Below, piece by piece: positions 16,528 to 24,628 of a stretch of DNA of 64,000 nt. The notes below the pieces were generated by a model. It worked only from the letters and a program-made list of their open reading frames with translations. It did not search any database and was not told where the DNA came from. Source of the DNA: Rhizobium sp. Root1212 (GTDB lineage Bacteria > Pseudomonadota > Alphaproteobacteria > Rhizobiales > Rhizobiaceae). How positions within the stretch are numbered: position 1 is the first letter of the stretch; each line of letters opens with the position of its first letter. The stretch lies in NCBI RefSeq assembly GCF_001424985.1, contig NZ_LMDA01000004.1, positions 53,271 to 117,270 of the forward strand, given 5' to 3'. The position numbers and the translations under genes are program-made.

Positions 16528-17714
16528 GCCGTAGCCTTTGCGTGGTCGATGGCGGCCGCCGCTGCCAGGAGCGCCGAGCCGAGCAGAAGGGCGGCGCCGA
16601 GTGCGAAGGGGCTCCACCATCCGAACGCGTCGAACAGCAGGCCACCCACGGCGGCGCCCAATGTGATGGCCAACTGGATGATTGCGGCCTGTAGCCCGCC
16701 GCCAGCCTCGGCATCGTCGCGCAGCGCGCGGCTGAGCCAGGTTCCCCAGCCGACCGGCGCGGCCGTGCCGAAGAAGCCCCAGCCGATCAACAGAACGGCG
16801 ACGGCCCACGGCACCGAGCCGAAAAGGATCAGGATGCCCGCCAGCAGCGCCATCACAAGCGGAATGGCAATGACGATGCTGTAAAGCTGCGTCTGCAGCA
16901 GCCGGCCGATGGTCCAGGTGCCGGCGACGCCGGCAAGGCCCATCAGGAGGAGGATTGCCGAGAGGGTCGAGACGCTGACGCCGGTCACGGTTTCGAGAAA
17001 GGGCCGTAGATAGGTGAACAGCGCGAACTGTCCCATGAAGAGCAGGAAGATCGCCGCCATGCCGAGCGCGACCTGCCGGCGCTTGAGCAGCCGAAACACA
17101 TTGCCCGGCCCCTTTCGCCCGCGCGGCGGCAGCGACGGCATGCCGATCCATTGCCAGACGAGCGCCAGCAGCGCCAGCGGCACGACGAGGAGGAAGGCGC
17201 CGCGCCAGCCGACATGGTCGCCGAGCAGGCTGGCGAGTGGCGCGGAAACGGTCGCGGCGATGGCGTTGCCGGCATTGATCATCGCCAACCCCTTTGGCAC
17301 CGCCTCTTCCGGCACCAGGCGCATGACGATGGCCGTCGACATCGACCAGAAGCCGCCGATTGCCACGCCGAGCAGGGCGCGGCCGATCATCAGCACCGTA
17401 TAAGTTGGTGCGAACGTCACGATCAGGCTGGAGAGGAAGAGCAGCAGCGAGAACGAGAGCAGCACGCGCTTCCGGTCGATATGCCGCACGAGGCCGGCGA
17501 TGACGAGGCTGGTGACCACCGCAAAGATGCCGGAGACCGAGATCGCCTGGCCGGCCCGGCCCTCGCTGATGCCGAGGTCCCCGGCGATCGGCGTCAGCAG
17601 GCTGACGGGCATGAACTCGGACGCGATGAGGACGGCGACGCAGAGCGCCATCGAAAACACTGCACCCCAGGCCGCCTGCGGCTTTTCCAAACCATGATCG
17701 TAGGTCGTATCCAT
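16524..17714 (-). CDS. MFS transporter (DHA1-type exporter)
   Basis: 396 residues with about 12 hydrophobic segments. The start at 17714 has a GGGGGCG ribosome binding site. The conserved motif between TM2 and TM3 is [13 protein letters not shown], and [23 protein letters not shown] at the N-terminus is typical of sugar-efflux/arabinose-efflux permeases (YdhP/SotB group). It is the first gene of the minus-strand unit with cyclophilin-like and cupin genes, and is transcribed divergently from a LysR regulator 156 bases away. The efflux substrate is unknown. Confidence 0.88.
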   Translation of the reverse strand: MDTTYDHGLEKPQAAWGAVFSMALCVAVLIASEFMPVSLLTPIAGDLGISEGRAGQAISVSGIFAVVTSLVIAGLVRHIDRKRVLLSFSLLLFLSSLIVTFAPTYTVLMIGRALLGVAIGGFWSMSTAIVMRLVPEEAVPKGLAMINAGNAIAATVSAPLASLLGDHVGWRGAFLLVVPLALLALVWQWIGMPSLPPRGRKGPGNVFRLLKRRQVALGMAAIFLLFMGQFALFTYLRPFLETVTGVSVSTLSAILLLMGLAGVAGTWTIGRLLQTQLYSIVIAIPLVMALLAGILILFGSVPWAVAVLLIGWGFFGTAAPVGWGTWLSRALRDDAEAGGGLQAAIIQLAITLGAAVGGLLFDAFGWWSPFALGAALLLGSALLAAAAAIDHAKATA

Positions 17715-17870
17715 CGTCGCCCCCGTGGGAAAGGTTGCCGGCGATTGGCCCGGCAGCTTATGGAATGCTGGATAGCAGCGATGGATTGCAGTGATTAGCC
17801 GTAGAATTTCGTTTGAACTTATCGATGCAAGCCATAAATAATCGCGCACGCTTCAACGAAGGCATCGACC

Positions 17871-18764
17871 ATGCGCGAAAACTTCAACGATCTGCTTTGG
17901 TTTCTGGTCGTCGCCGAGGAGAGCAGCTTCACGAAGGCGGCCGCCAAGATCGGCATCACCCAATCGACCTTGAGCCACACGATCAAGCGGCTGGAAACGC
18001 GGATGGGGCTCCGGCTCCTGGCGCGCACGACACGCAGCGTCTCCACGACGGAGGCCGGCGAACGCCTGCGTCAGTCGCTTGGCCCCCGCATCGCTGAGAT
18101 CGAAACCGACATCGCGGCGCTCACCGCCTATCGCGACAAGCCGTCAGGGACGGTGCGCATCACCGTGTCGGATCACGCGCTTGACTACCTCGTCTGGCCG
18201 AAGTTAAAGCCGGTTCTCGCTGACTATCCCGATATCAAGCTCGAGTTCAGCCGGGACAACGGCTTCCGCAACATCGTCGAGGATGGGTTCGATGCCGGCG
18301 TCCGGCTTGGGGAAACGGTCGAGAAGGACATGGTCGCGGTGCGCATCGGTCCCGACTGGCGGTTGGTCGCCGTGGGAGCGCCGGGGTATTTCGAGGCTCG
18401 CGGGATTCCGCAAACCCCTCAGGATCTGATGGGCCACAACTGCATCTGTTTGCGCCTGGCGACCGCCGGCGGCCTCTATGCCTGGGAGTTCCAGCAAGAT
18501 GGACGGGACATCCGCATGCGTGTCGACGGCCAGCTCACCTTCAATTCCACGCTGCCGATGGTCGAAGCCGCGCTTGCGGGTTACGGCATCGCTTATGTGC
18601 CGGAAGATACCGTCGCGAACCACATTGCCGTCGGCCGCCTGCAGGTTGTGCTCGCGGCGTGGTCTCCGCCCTTTGCGGGCTATTACCTCTATTATCCGAG
18701 CCGCCGGCAGAACGCGCCTGCCTTCAAGGCCATCCTGGATGCACTCCGGTCAAGCGCGGCGTAA
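17871..18764 (+). CDS. LysR-family transcriptional regulator
   Basis: 297 residues. The N-terminal winged helix-turn-helix is NDLLWFLVVAEESSFTKAAAKIGITQSTLSHTIKRLETRMGLRLLARTTRSVSTTEAG. A type 2 periplasmic-binding-protein-like effector domain follows. It resembles the subgroup containing YafC and DmlR-like regulators that act on divergent MFS genes. It is divergent from the MFS/cyclophilin/cupin unit and is the obvious candidate controller of it. No clear T-N11-A dyad was picked out in the 156-base gap. Confidence 0.92.
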   Translation: MRENFNDLLWFLVVAEESSFTKAAAKIGITQSTLSHTIKRLETRMGLRLLARTTRSVSTTEAGERLRQSLGPRIAEIETDIAALTAYRDKPSGTVRITVSDHALDYLVWPKLKPVLADYPDIKLEFSRDNGFRNIVEDGFDAGVRLGETVEKDMVAVRIGPDWRLVAVGAPGYFEARGIPQTPQDLMGHNCICLRLATAGGLYAWEFQQDGRDIRMRVDGQLTFNSTLPMVEAALAGYGIAYVPEDTVANHIAVGRLQVVLAAWSPPFAGYYLYYPSRRQNAPAFKAILDALRSSAA

Positions 18765-18875
18765 CGACATCGCTGTACGCTCATGGGCCTGCAATTTTCT
18801 CGGCAGTCTGAGCGTCACCCTGAAGCCGGGATCACCGTGGGAAAAAACGATATCGCCACCGTGATGGTGCACTCG
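18765..18875 (-). pseudogene. histidine kinase C-terminal remnant
   Basis: The minus strand encodes HHGGDIVFSHGDPGFRVTLR followed by LPRK, the end of a HATPase domain just after the G2 box (usual form HGGxI...G.G..V.L.LP). The frame is stopped a few codons upstream, so only about 30 residues of homology remain. It fills the gap between the LysR and DUF1289 genes. Confidence 0.5.
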
Positions 18876-18918
18876 AACTCATCGACGTCGTCCACGCCTA
18901 TGTGAAATAACAATCGCC

Positions 18919-19116
18919 ATGAAAATCGAATCCCCCTGCATCGACGTCTGCGCTTTCGATCCCCGCAAGAAATGGTGCGTCGGATGCGGCCGCACGCTCG
19001 AGGAGATCAAGTCATGGAAGAAGCTCACACCCTTTCGGCGCCAGGCCTTGTCGAACGATCTCAAGCATCGGATGAAATGGATCGAGAAGAACGACGCGGC
19101 GAAGCTCATCCGCTAG
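18919..19116 (+). CDS. DUF1289 (Fe-S type) small protein
   Basis: 65 residues. It matches DUF1289: SPCIDVCAFDPRKKWCVGCGRT with four Cys in C-x3-C-x8-C-x2-C spacing, then EEIKSWKKLTPFRRQAL. These short cytoplasmic proteins probably bind a metal or an Fe-S cluster through the Cys set; the role is unknown. It stands alone between the kinase remnant and the convergent DedA-PAP2 gene. Confidence 0.9.
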   Translation: MKIESPCIDVCAFDPRKKWCVGCGRTLEEIKSWKKLTPFRRQALSNDLKHRMKWIEKNDAAKLIR

Positions 19117-19181
19117 AAATCAAGCCCCGAAGGTTTTCTGGGTGACAGCACCCGGTCACGCTTTTGGGTCGGCGGCCGGAT

Positions 19182-21194
19182 TTATTGGCGAAGCAAAAGC
19201 ACTCGCCCATCCCAGTCTGCGGCTGTCATGTCGTCGCGCACGGCAAGGCGTCCCATCGGAAACTGACCGGCCAGCCCATCACGCGGTCCGTGCGCCTCCG
19301 TCCCGACCTGCGCCCAACTGAACAGCGAGACGGATCGAACGATCCGCTCCTCGACGACCGAGCCTATCCACACCGGCGACGAGGTTTCGCCGGCAATGTC
19401 CAGATCGGCGGACCATAGCCGAAGCACTAGCCGCGTGTCGGTCGACGTACCCTCATGCACGACGGTCAGATTCGGAAGCCTGCCGCTGGCAAGCCGGGCA
19501 ACGACGGGCAGTGTGGCCGGATCGGCGTCCGGTGTCAGCCAGGCCAAGGCATTGCGAGGAGCCCAGGATGCCGGGTCGCGCCATCCTTTGCTCGCCAAGG
19601 CCTCATGAATGCCGCCCAGGCTCCCGGCCCATTGAACGGTCAGCGGTTCTTCGATTTCGCCGGTCAGATCGATGCGGTATGCCGGCAATTGCCGCCAGCC
19701 GGTCGTCCACCAGGTCTCGGCGGGCATCGTCGGCATCGACGTCTTTACGGCGTAGCGCTCGACATCCAGCGCATGATGCCGATAGACATTGAGGCCGCCG
19801 GCCAGGGCGAGCGCGCTGCACCCGGCAAGGGCCAGTGCTTTTGCGCCGATCGGTTCCGAGGTCTTGCGAAGATAGAAAAAGCCCAACAGGGCAAGCCAGC
19901 CCGTTCCGAACGCCAGCCCGCCGATTACGTCGGAGAACCAATGGGCGCCGAGATAGAGGCGGGAAAACGCGATCAGGAACGTGAAGGATGCGGCGCTGGT
20001 TGCGATGGCGAATTGCCATGCGGGACGCAGATCCCGCGCGATCAGGAACGCGAGAAAGCCGTAGAGAATGAGGTTGACGGTGCTATGGCCGCTCGGGAAG
20101 GAAAACGCGCTCCAGCCGGTGTAAAACAGTTCGCCGGGCCGGGCGCGGTGGAGCGCGACCTTGATGACCGTGTTGAGCGCCGAGCCGCCTGCGACGGCGG
20201 CCAGCCAGTATGCCGCCGTGCGCCAGGCGCGCTTCCAGGCGAGCCACAGGAACACGACGACCGTCACCGCGGCCACGACGACCGTATCGCCAAGCTCGGT
20301 AATGGCGATCATCACCGCATCGCCGGGGGCGGTGCGCAGTGCCTGGAGCGCCTGATAGATCGAGGCATCGGCGCGGATGAGCGGATCGCCGCTGACGACA
20401 TCCTCGAGAATGCCGAAGAACAACCACGCGCCGCCGAGAAGAAGCGCGGCCAGCAGCGCCAATCCCCTCGCCTCGGGCAGCGACGGGTCAAGCAGGCTGG
20501 CGATGGCTTTCGCCCACGCGGAATCGATACGGTCAAGGCGGATGCGGAGGCGTTGCCCGGCCGCGACGGCAGCCGGTACGCCGCGCCGCAGCCCGAAGCG
20601 CACGATGCGGACCATCGCCCAGATCACCACGGCGACCAGGACGGCGATGATCGCCAGCGGCTTGGCGGCCGGCCCTAACAGGCCGAACGAAGCGCCGACC
20701 AGCACGCCCGGCAGAATGTGCGACGGCGCCCAGACCAATGCGGAGAGGATGTTGGCGACATAGAACCGGCGCGACGACATCTTCAGGATGCCGGCGATGA
20801 GCGGGATGAAGGCCCGCACGCCGGGGGCAAAGCGGGCGATAAACACGCTCTTGTCGCCATGGCGGGTGAAAAAGGCCTGGCTGCGGGAAATCAGTTCCGG
20901 ATAGCGGTTCAGCGGCCAGTTCTGGAGGATCTGGCTGTGGTAGCGATGGCCGATCCAAAAGGAGAGGCCGTCGCCGATGATAGCCCCGGCCGTCGCCGCC
21001 GCAAGCAGCGGCCAGAGCGTGACGACTCCGCTCGGCACGAGGGCGCTGATCGCGATGATGACGGCCGTTCCGGGCACGAAGACGCCAATCAACGGGATCG
21101 ATTCCGACAGCGCGAGCAGGAGCACCGCCGCATAGGCGAGGTGCGGGTGCGCCGCGATAAAGGCAGTGACGGAGGAAAGAAAGGAGACCACCAT
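19182..21194 (-). CDS. DedA - PAP2 phosphatase - LssY three-domain membrane protein
   Basis: 670 residues with three modules. Residues 1-200 are a DedA/VTT domain (FVPGTAVIIAISALVP, then FIARFAPGVRAFIPLIAGI). Residues about 235-440 are a PAP2 lipid phosphatase with its three catalytic motifs: KVALHRARP, PSGHS, and SRLYLGAHWFSDV. The C-terminal 200 residues form an LssY-type domain (LPAYRIDLTGE, SADLDIAGETSSPVWIG). DedA proteins include polyprenyl-phosphate transporters, and PAP2 enzymes dephosphorylate lipid pyrophosphates. The fusion therefore suggests recycling of a polyprenyl or phospholipid head group at the inner membrane. A second PAP2 gene lies 9 bases upstream. Confidence 0.9.
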   Translation of the reverse strand: MVVSFLSSVTAFIAAHPHLAYAAVLLLALSESIPLIGVFVPGTAVIIAISALVPSGVVTLWPLLAAATAGAIIGDGLSFWIGHRYHSQILQNWPLNRYPELISRSQAFFTRHGDKSVFIARFAPGVRAFIPLIAGILKMSSRRFYVANILSALVWAPSHILPGVLVGASFGLLGPAAKPLAIIAVLVAVVIWAMVRIVRFGLRRGVPAAVAAGQRLRIRLDRIDSAWAKAIASLLDPSLPEARGLALLAALLLGGAWLFFGILEDVVSGDPLIRADASIYQALQALRTAPGDAVMIAITELGDTVVVAAVTVVVFLWLAWKRAWRTAAYWLAAVAGGSALNTVIKVALHRARPGELFYTGWSAFSFPSGHSTVNLILYGFLAFLIARDLRPAWQFAIATSAASFTFLIAFSRLYLGAHWFSDVIGGLAFGTGWLALLGFFYLRKTSEPIGAKALALAGCSALALAGGLNVYRHHALDVERYAVKTSMPTMPAETWWTTGWRQLPAYRIDLTGEIEEPLTVQWAGSLGGIHEALASKGWRDPASWAPRNALAWLTPDADPATLPVVARLASGRLPNLTVVHEGTSTDTRLVLRLWSADLDIAGETSSPVWIGSVVEERIVRSVSLFSWAQVGTEAHGPRDGLAGQFPMGRLAVRDDMTAADWDGRVLLLRQ

Positions 21195-21203
21195 TCTCTT
21201 GGC

Positions 21204-21758
21204 CTACAGGATGCCGGTGATCATTCGGTCGACGCGCGTTCCCTTCCGATACAGGCAACGCACCAGCACCGCGGCGACGGTCGTCGTCAAAGCACCGCCG
21301 AGGACATCGCTGACATAATGCGTGCCGATATAGACGCGCGAAACCATCACCAGCAACGCCGCCGCCAGGAACCAGAGCCCGAGCCGCCGCATCCCCTGCA
21401 GCAGGAACGCTGCGGCGATGGCGATCGCAGCCGTCGCGTGATCGGAGGGAAACGAGGGATCGGCGCTTCGGTCAATCAGCAGATGCGTGACGCCGGCGTC
21501 GTAGGGTCGTATCCGATTTACGGCAAGCAGGATCAGTTGATTGAGCATGAGGCCGAGCAGGAACGTCAGGCCCGCGGCGACCAGCCCGTGCCGGATATGG
21601 TGGCGGTCCCCGCGTCGCCACCATTGTCCGGCGACGGCCAGGACAAGAAGCGGAACGCCGATCGCCGAGATCCAGATCATCGGGATATCGAGCACGGGGC
21701 TCGTTCCGGCGGGGCTGTTGATTGCCCTGGTCAGTGCTGCATCAAGCTCGTACATCAC
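21204..21758 (-). CDS. PAP2-family phosphatase (undecaprenyl-diphosphatase-like)
   Basis: 184 residues with about five hydrophobic segments. The PAP2 motifs are complete: VNRIRPYDAG (motif 1 region), PSFPSDHATA (motif 2), and SRVYIGTHYVSDVLGG (motif 3). The length and PSDHA variant fit BcrC/YbjG-type undecaprenyl pyrophosphate phosphatases. It is in tandem with the DedA-PAP2 protein gene and probably co-transcribed. Confidence 0.87.
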   Translation of the reverse strand: MMYELDAALTRAINSPAGTSPVLDIPMIWISAIGVPLLVLAVAGQWWRRGDRHHIRHGLVAAGLTFLLGLMLNQLILLAVNRIRPYDAGVTHLLIDRSADPSFPSDHATAAIAIAAAFLLQGMRRLGLWFLAAALLVMVSRVYIGTHYVSDVLGGALTTTVAAVLVRCLYRKGTRVDRMITGIL

Positions 21759-21823
21759 GATATCCAGACCCGGATGTTGGTGCGCGCTCGGCGCGATTGT
21801 CGTTCGGCAAATGTTTCGTCACG

Positions 21824-23083
21824 TCAGGCACGGTCCGGCGCCTTCAGCCAGCCGCCCATAAAAACCAGACCGGCCACAGTCAGCACGGCGAACGCGGCGC
21901 CGGCGACAAAAGTCCCCTGCGGACCGAAGACGTCCCACAAAACTCCGGCAATCACGCTTGCAGCCAACAGTGTCAGCCCGGTGACGAGGTTGAACATGCC
22001 GAAGGCCGTCCCGCGCAGTTCTGCCGGCGCACTCTCGGCGATCAGGGTCGCAATGAGCCCCTGTGTAAAGCCCATATGCAGCCCCCAGAGCACGACACCT
22101 ATGCCGACCCCCACAAGGCTCGGCGCGAAGGCGAGAACCAGATCGGCAAGGATGAGCAGCACCATGCCGACGATCAGGATCGTCACTCGGTCCATCCGGT
22201 CGGACAGGATGCCGATCGGATAGGCCGATAGCGAGTAGGCCAGGCTCATGAGCACCAGCACGATCGGGACCAGCGCCAGCGGCAGCCCGATCGACTGGGC
22301 GCGCAGGATGAGAAAGGCTTCGCTGAAGCGGGCAAGCGTGAACACCGCCGCGATCGCCACCACCCACCAATAGGCAGAGCCCAGGCATCGCAATTCGTCG
22401 CGATGCAACGGCATACGGACTTTGCGCAGTGTTCTCGGCCGCTCCGGTTCCTTGACAGCGAAAAGAATGACGCCGACCGACAGGAATGCCGGAATGACGG
22501 CGACCCAGAACACGGTCTGGAAATGATCCGCCGTCAGCCACATCAATCCGATTGCAAGAAGCGGCCCCAGAAAGGCGCCGATGGTGTCGAGCGACTGGCG
22601 CAGGCCGAAGCTTGCGCCACGCAGTTCCGGCGGCGCGATGTCGGCGACGAGGGCATCGCGCGGCGCGCCCCGGATACCTTTGCCGATACGATCGATGAAG
22701 CGGGCGGCGACGAGCCAGTCGAGCGAGAAAGCGAGCGGAAAGATCGGCTTGGTGATGGCGGCCAGCCCGTAGCCGATGGCGGCCAGCAGCTTGCGTTTAC
22801 CGAGCCAGTCGCTGAGCGCGCCGGAAAAGACCTTGGTGATCGAGGCGGTCGCCTCGGCGATGCCTTCGATGAAACCCACGGCAAGGGCCGAGGTGCCGAG
22901 TACCGTCACCATGTAGACGGGCAGCAACGCATGGATCATCTCGGAGGAGATGTCCATCAGCATCGAGACGAAACCGAGCGCCCATATGCCAGCGGGAATG
23001 CGCCGGCGAACCGACGTGGATGCCGCGTCGTTCGCTACTGCGCCTGCCGGGTCTTGTTCGGCCATCTCATCGGTTCTCGTCAT
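21824..23083 (-). CDS. MFS transporter
   Basis: 419 residues, about 12 membrane segments. The start at 23083 (overlapping the upstream stop) was taken over a longer in-frame extension that has no membrane-protein character. Signature: GALSDWLGKRKLLAAIGYGLAA, then RFIDRIGKGIRGAPRDALVAD, a motif set typical of MFS proteins related to multidrug and heavy-metal resistance. Together with the ChrB-like gene just upstream it may form a chromate or oxyanion resistance pair, but the sequence is not a ChrA-type chromate permease. The substrate is unknown. Confidence 0.85.
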   Translation of the reverse strand: MTRTDEMAEQDPAGAVANDAASTSVRRRIPAGIWALGFVSMLMDISSEMIHALLPVYMVTVLGTSALAVGFIEGIAEATASITKVFSGALSDWLGKRKLLAAIGYGLAAITKPIFPLAFSLDWLVAARFIDRIGKGIRGAPRDALVADIAPPELRGASFGLRQSLDTIGAFLGPLLAIGLMWLTADHFQTVFWVAVIPAFLSVGVILFAVKEPERPRTLRKVRMPLHRDELRCLGSAYWWVVAIAAVFTLARFSEAFLILRAQSIGLPLALVPIVLVLMSLAYSLSAYPIGILSDRMDRVTILIVGMVLLILADLVLAFAPSLVGVGIGVVLWGLHMGFTQGLIATLIAESAPAELRGTAFGMFNLVTGLTLLAASVIAGVLWDVFGPQGTFVAGAAFAVLTVAGLVFMGGWLKAPDRA

Positions 23084-23612
23084 GGGCGTCGAAGACGCGT
23101 TGGGCATAGCCGTCGAGCAGAACCTCGCAGGCGCGCAGACGGTCTGCCGCCTCCTCGGCCAGCGTTCCGCCGTAGAAATCGAGCTTGCGGATCTTTTCCA
23201 GCCAGCCCTGCAGTTTCTTGAGGTCGGTGTCTTCCTCTTCAAGCTCCGCATAGGTGAACTTGTTGATGGCGACCTCCTTGGCGATCTCCGCCTCGAAGTC
23301 GGCGCAGCGCCCTAGAAACTCGCGATACTGCTCATCCCGATCGGCCTTGAAACGTGAGACGACTTTCTCCTCCTGGGCACGATCGAGTGCCACGGTCTCC
23401 AGGATGACCGCCTCGCCGCCCATCCCGGCGACGTCGTTTTCCAGCATCTTCAAGCGGCGCACATGGTCGTCGGTCTTCGGCAGCAGGCAAACGCCGTTTT
23501 GCAGGTAGACCGCGCCCATGCCCTTCAGGCGTCGCCAGAGTGCGATGCGTTTGGCAGCGGGTTCGGGCGGGACCTTGTAGGTCAGCAAAAGCCAGGAGGG
23601 CGGCGTTGTCAT
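23067..23612 (-). CDS. ChrB-like N-terminal domain protein
   Basis: 181 residues from the ATG at 23612 (MTTPPSWLLLTYKVPPEPAA). This matches the ChrB N-terminal domain, which in chromate-resistance regulators precedes a second domain that is absent here. YLQNGVCLLP and RLKMLENDVAGMGGEAVILE are typical of the family. It is a cytoplasmic alpha/beta protein with a Glu-rich middle. An in-frame ATG at 23642 falls inside a likely promoter/operator and was not used. The MFS gene overlaps its 3' end by 17 bases, pointing to coupled expression. Confidence 0.82.
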   Translation of the reverse strand: MTTPPSWLLLTYKVPPEPAAKRIALWRRLKGMGAVYLQNGVCLLPKTDDHVRRLKMLENDVAGMGGEAVILETVALDRAQEEKVVSRFKADRDEQYREFLGRCADFEAEIAKEVAINKFTYAELEEEDTDLKKLQGWLEKIRKLDFYGGTLAEEAADRLRACEVLLDGYAQRVFDAHDENR

Positions 23613-23623
23613 GGAGTTTGTAT

Positions 23624-23643
23624 AATGTAACGACCGTAACATT
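23624..23643 (-). promoter_or_regulatory. inverted repeat upstream of the ChrB-like gene
   Basis: AATGT-N10-ACATT enclosing two GTAAC units, overlapping a TATAAT hexamer on the plus strand. It sits directly between the ChrB-like start and the RpiR remnant and is a candidate operator. Confidence 0.4.
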
Positions 23644-23689
23644 GCAAGTGAAACGAGACTGGAGCGGTTGCTTCGCGCTCCGGACCTTC

Positions 23690-24146
23690 GACGACGAGAC
23701 GTCGCTGAAGGAGATCGCCGGTGAGGCGGGTGTTTCCGAGGCCATGGTCGTGAAGATCACCAAGAAGCTCGGCTTCGCCGGTTACCGTGAATTCCGCAAT
23801 GCCGTTGCCCAGTACAATCGGTTGCCGACGGCGGAAATGCATCAGGAACTCTCGCTGGAGGATACGTCTCGGAAGATCGTCCAGAAGGTGTTTCGCACGT
23901 CGATCCAGGCGCTGGAGGAAACGTTGGCCATTATGGACATCGAAGCCTTCGAGCGGGCGGCCGATCTCATCTACGGCGCACGCCAGCGCGATTTCTACGG
24001 TGTCGGCGGCTCGGCGCAGATTGCCCGCGACGTGGCGCACAAGTTCTTGCGGATCGGCGTGCGCTCCAGCGTCTACGACGATTCACACATGATGCTGATG
24101 TCGGCGGCGCTGCTAGGCCCTGACGACGTTGCCATCGGATTTTCCC
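23690..24146 (+). pseudogene. RpiR-family regulator, truncated at both ends
   Basis: The frame encodes the second half of an RpiR helix-turn-helix (SLKEIAGEAGVSEAMVVKIT, then KKLGFAGYREFRNAVAQYN), a linker, and the first part of a SIS sugar-phosphate-binding domain (DFYGVGGSAQIARDVAHKFL). The usual first 40-50 residues are missing. The SIS domain ends abruptly after DDVAIGFS, where the next expected residues would bind the sugar phosphate. The frame then runs into unrelated translation over a PfkB remnant. Confidence 0.8.
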
Positions 24147-24396
24147 CCGAATCCTGGCCGGCCACTATCCTGCGGCCGTCGTTACCGCGGGCGGTGAGGG
24201 TGTGGCTTTCGTGCAGTCCGACGGCTACGAGGCGAAGATTCCTGCGATCAAGGTCAAGCTCGTCAGCACTCATGGCGCCGGCGACGAGTTCATCGGCGCG
24301 CTGGCAGCTGAGCTCGCACGTGGCGCGACGCTTGAGCGCGCGGTAAACAGTGGTAACGAAGCTGCTGCCCGTTTGGTCAGCTCACCTGAAGCGTAA
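24145..24396 (+). pseudogene. PfkB-family sugar kinase, C-terminal remnant
   Basis: The frame encodes ILAGHYPAAVVTAGGEGVAF, then KVKLVSTHGAGDEFIGALAA and ELARGATLERAV. GAGDEF contains the catalytic Asp and anion hole of PfkB (ribokinase) proteins. The N-terminal two thirds with the substrate site is missing. It is joined directly to the RpiR fragment, as if an internal deletion removed the end of the regulator and most of the kinase from an RpiR-PfkB gene pair. Confidence 0.8.
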
Positions 24397-24628
24397 TCGG
24401 CCGCGAGACGACTAATAGCAACCAACGCTTACTTTCGACTTTCGACGTTGAGCTAAGCGCTCATCGGACACACCTTCCTGTCCAGGCTGCTCGGGAGGCC
24501 GCCGGGAACGGCCTTTGGATCGTCGCCTTATTGGTTAGAACCCATTCAAAAGCTTGCTTATATGGGCTCGGGGCGGATTTGTTCCCCATCCTACTCGCGC
24601 ATTTTAGCGTCGGATACATATTCGCGGC
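24397..24628. other. 232-base region without a recognised gene
   Basis: Between the PfkB remnant and the convergent ABC ATPase gene. I see no coding sequence, strong hairpin or promoter here. It is less GC-rich than the flanks. Confidence 0.4.

Noticed and set aside
16528..17151. A 208-codon N-terminal extension of the cyclophilin-like protein.
   Set aside because: It overlaps the MFS gene in another frame. The signal peptide starts at 16527, coupled by ATGA.
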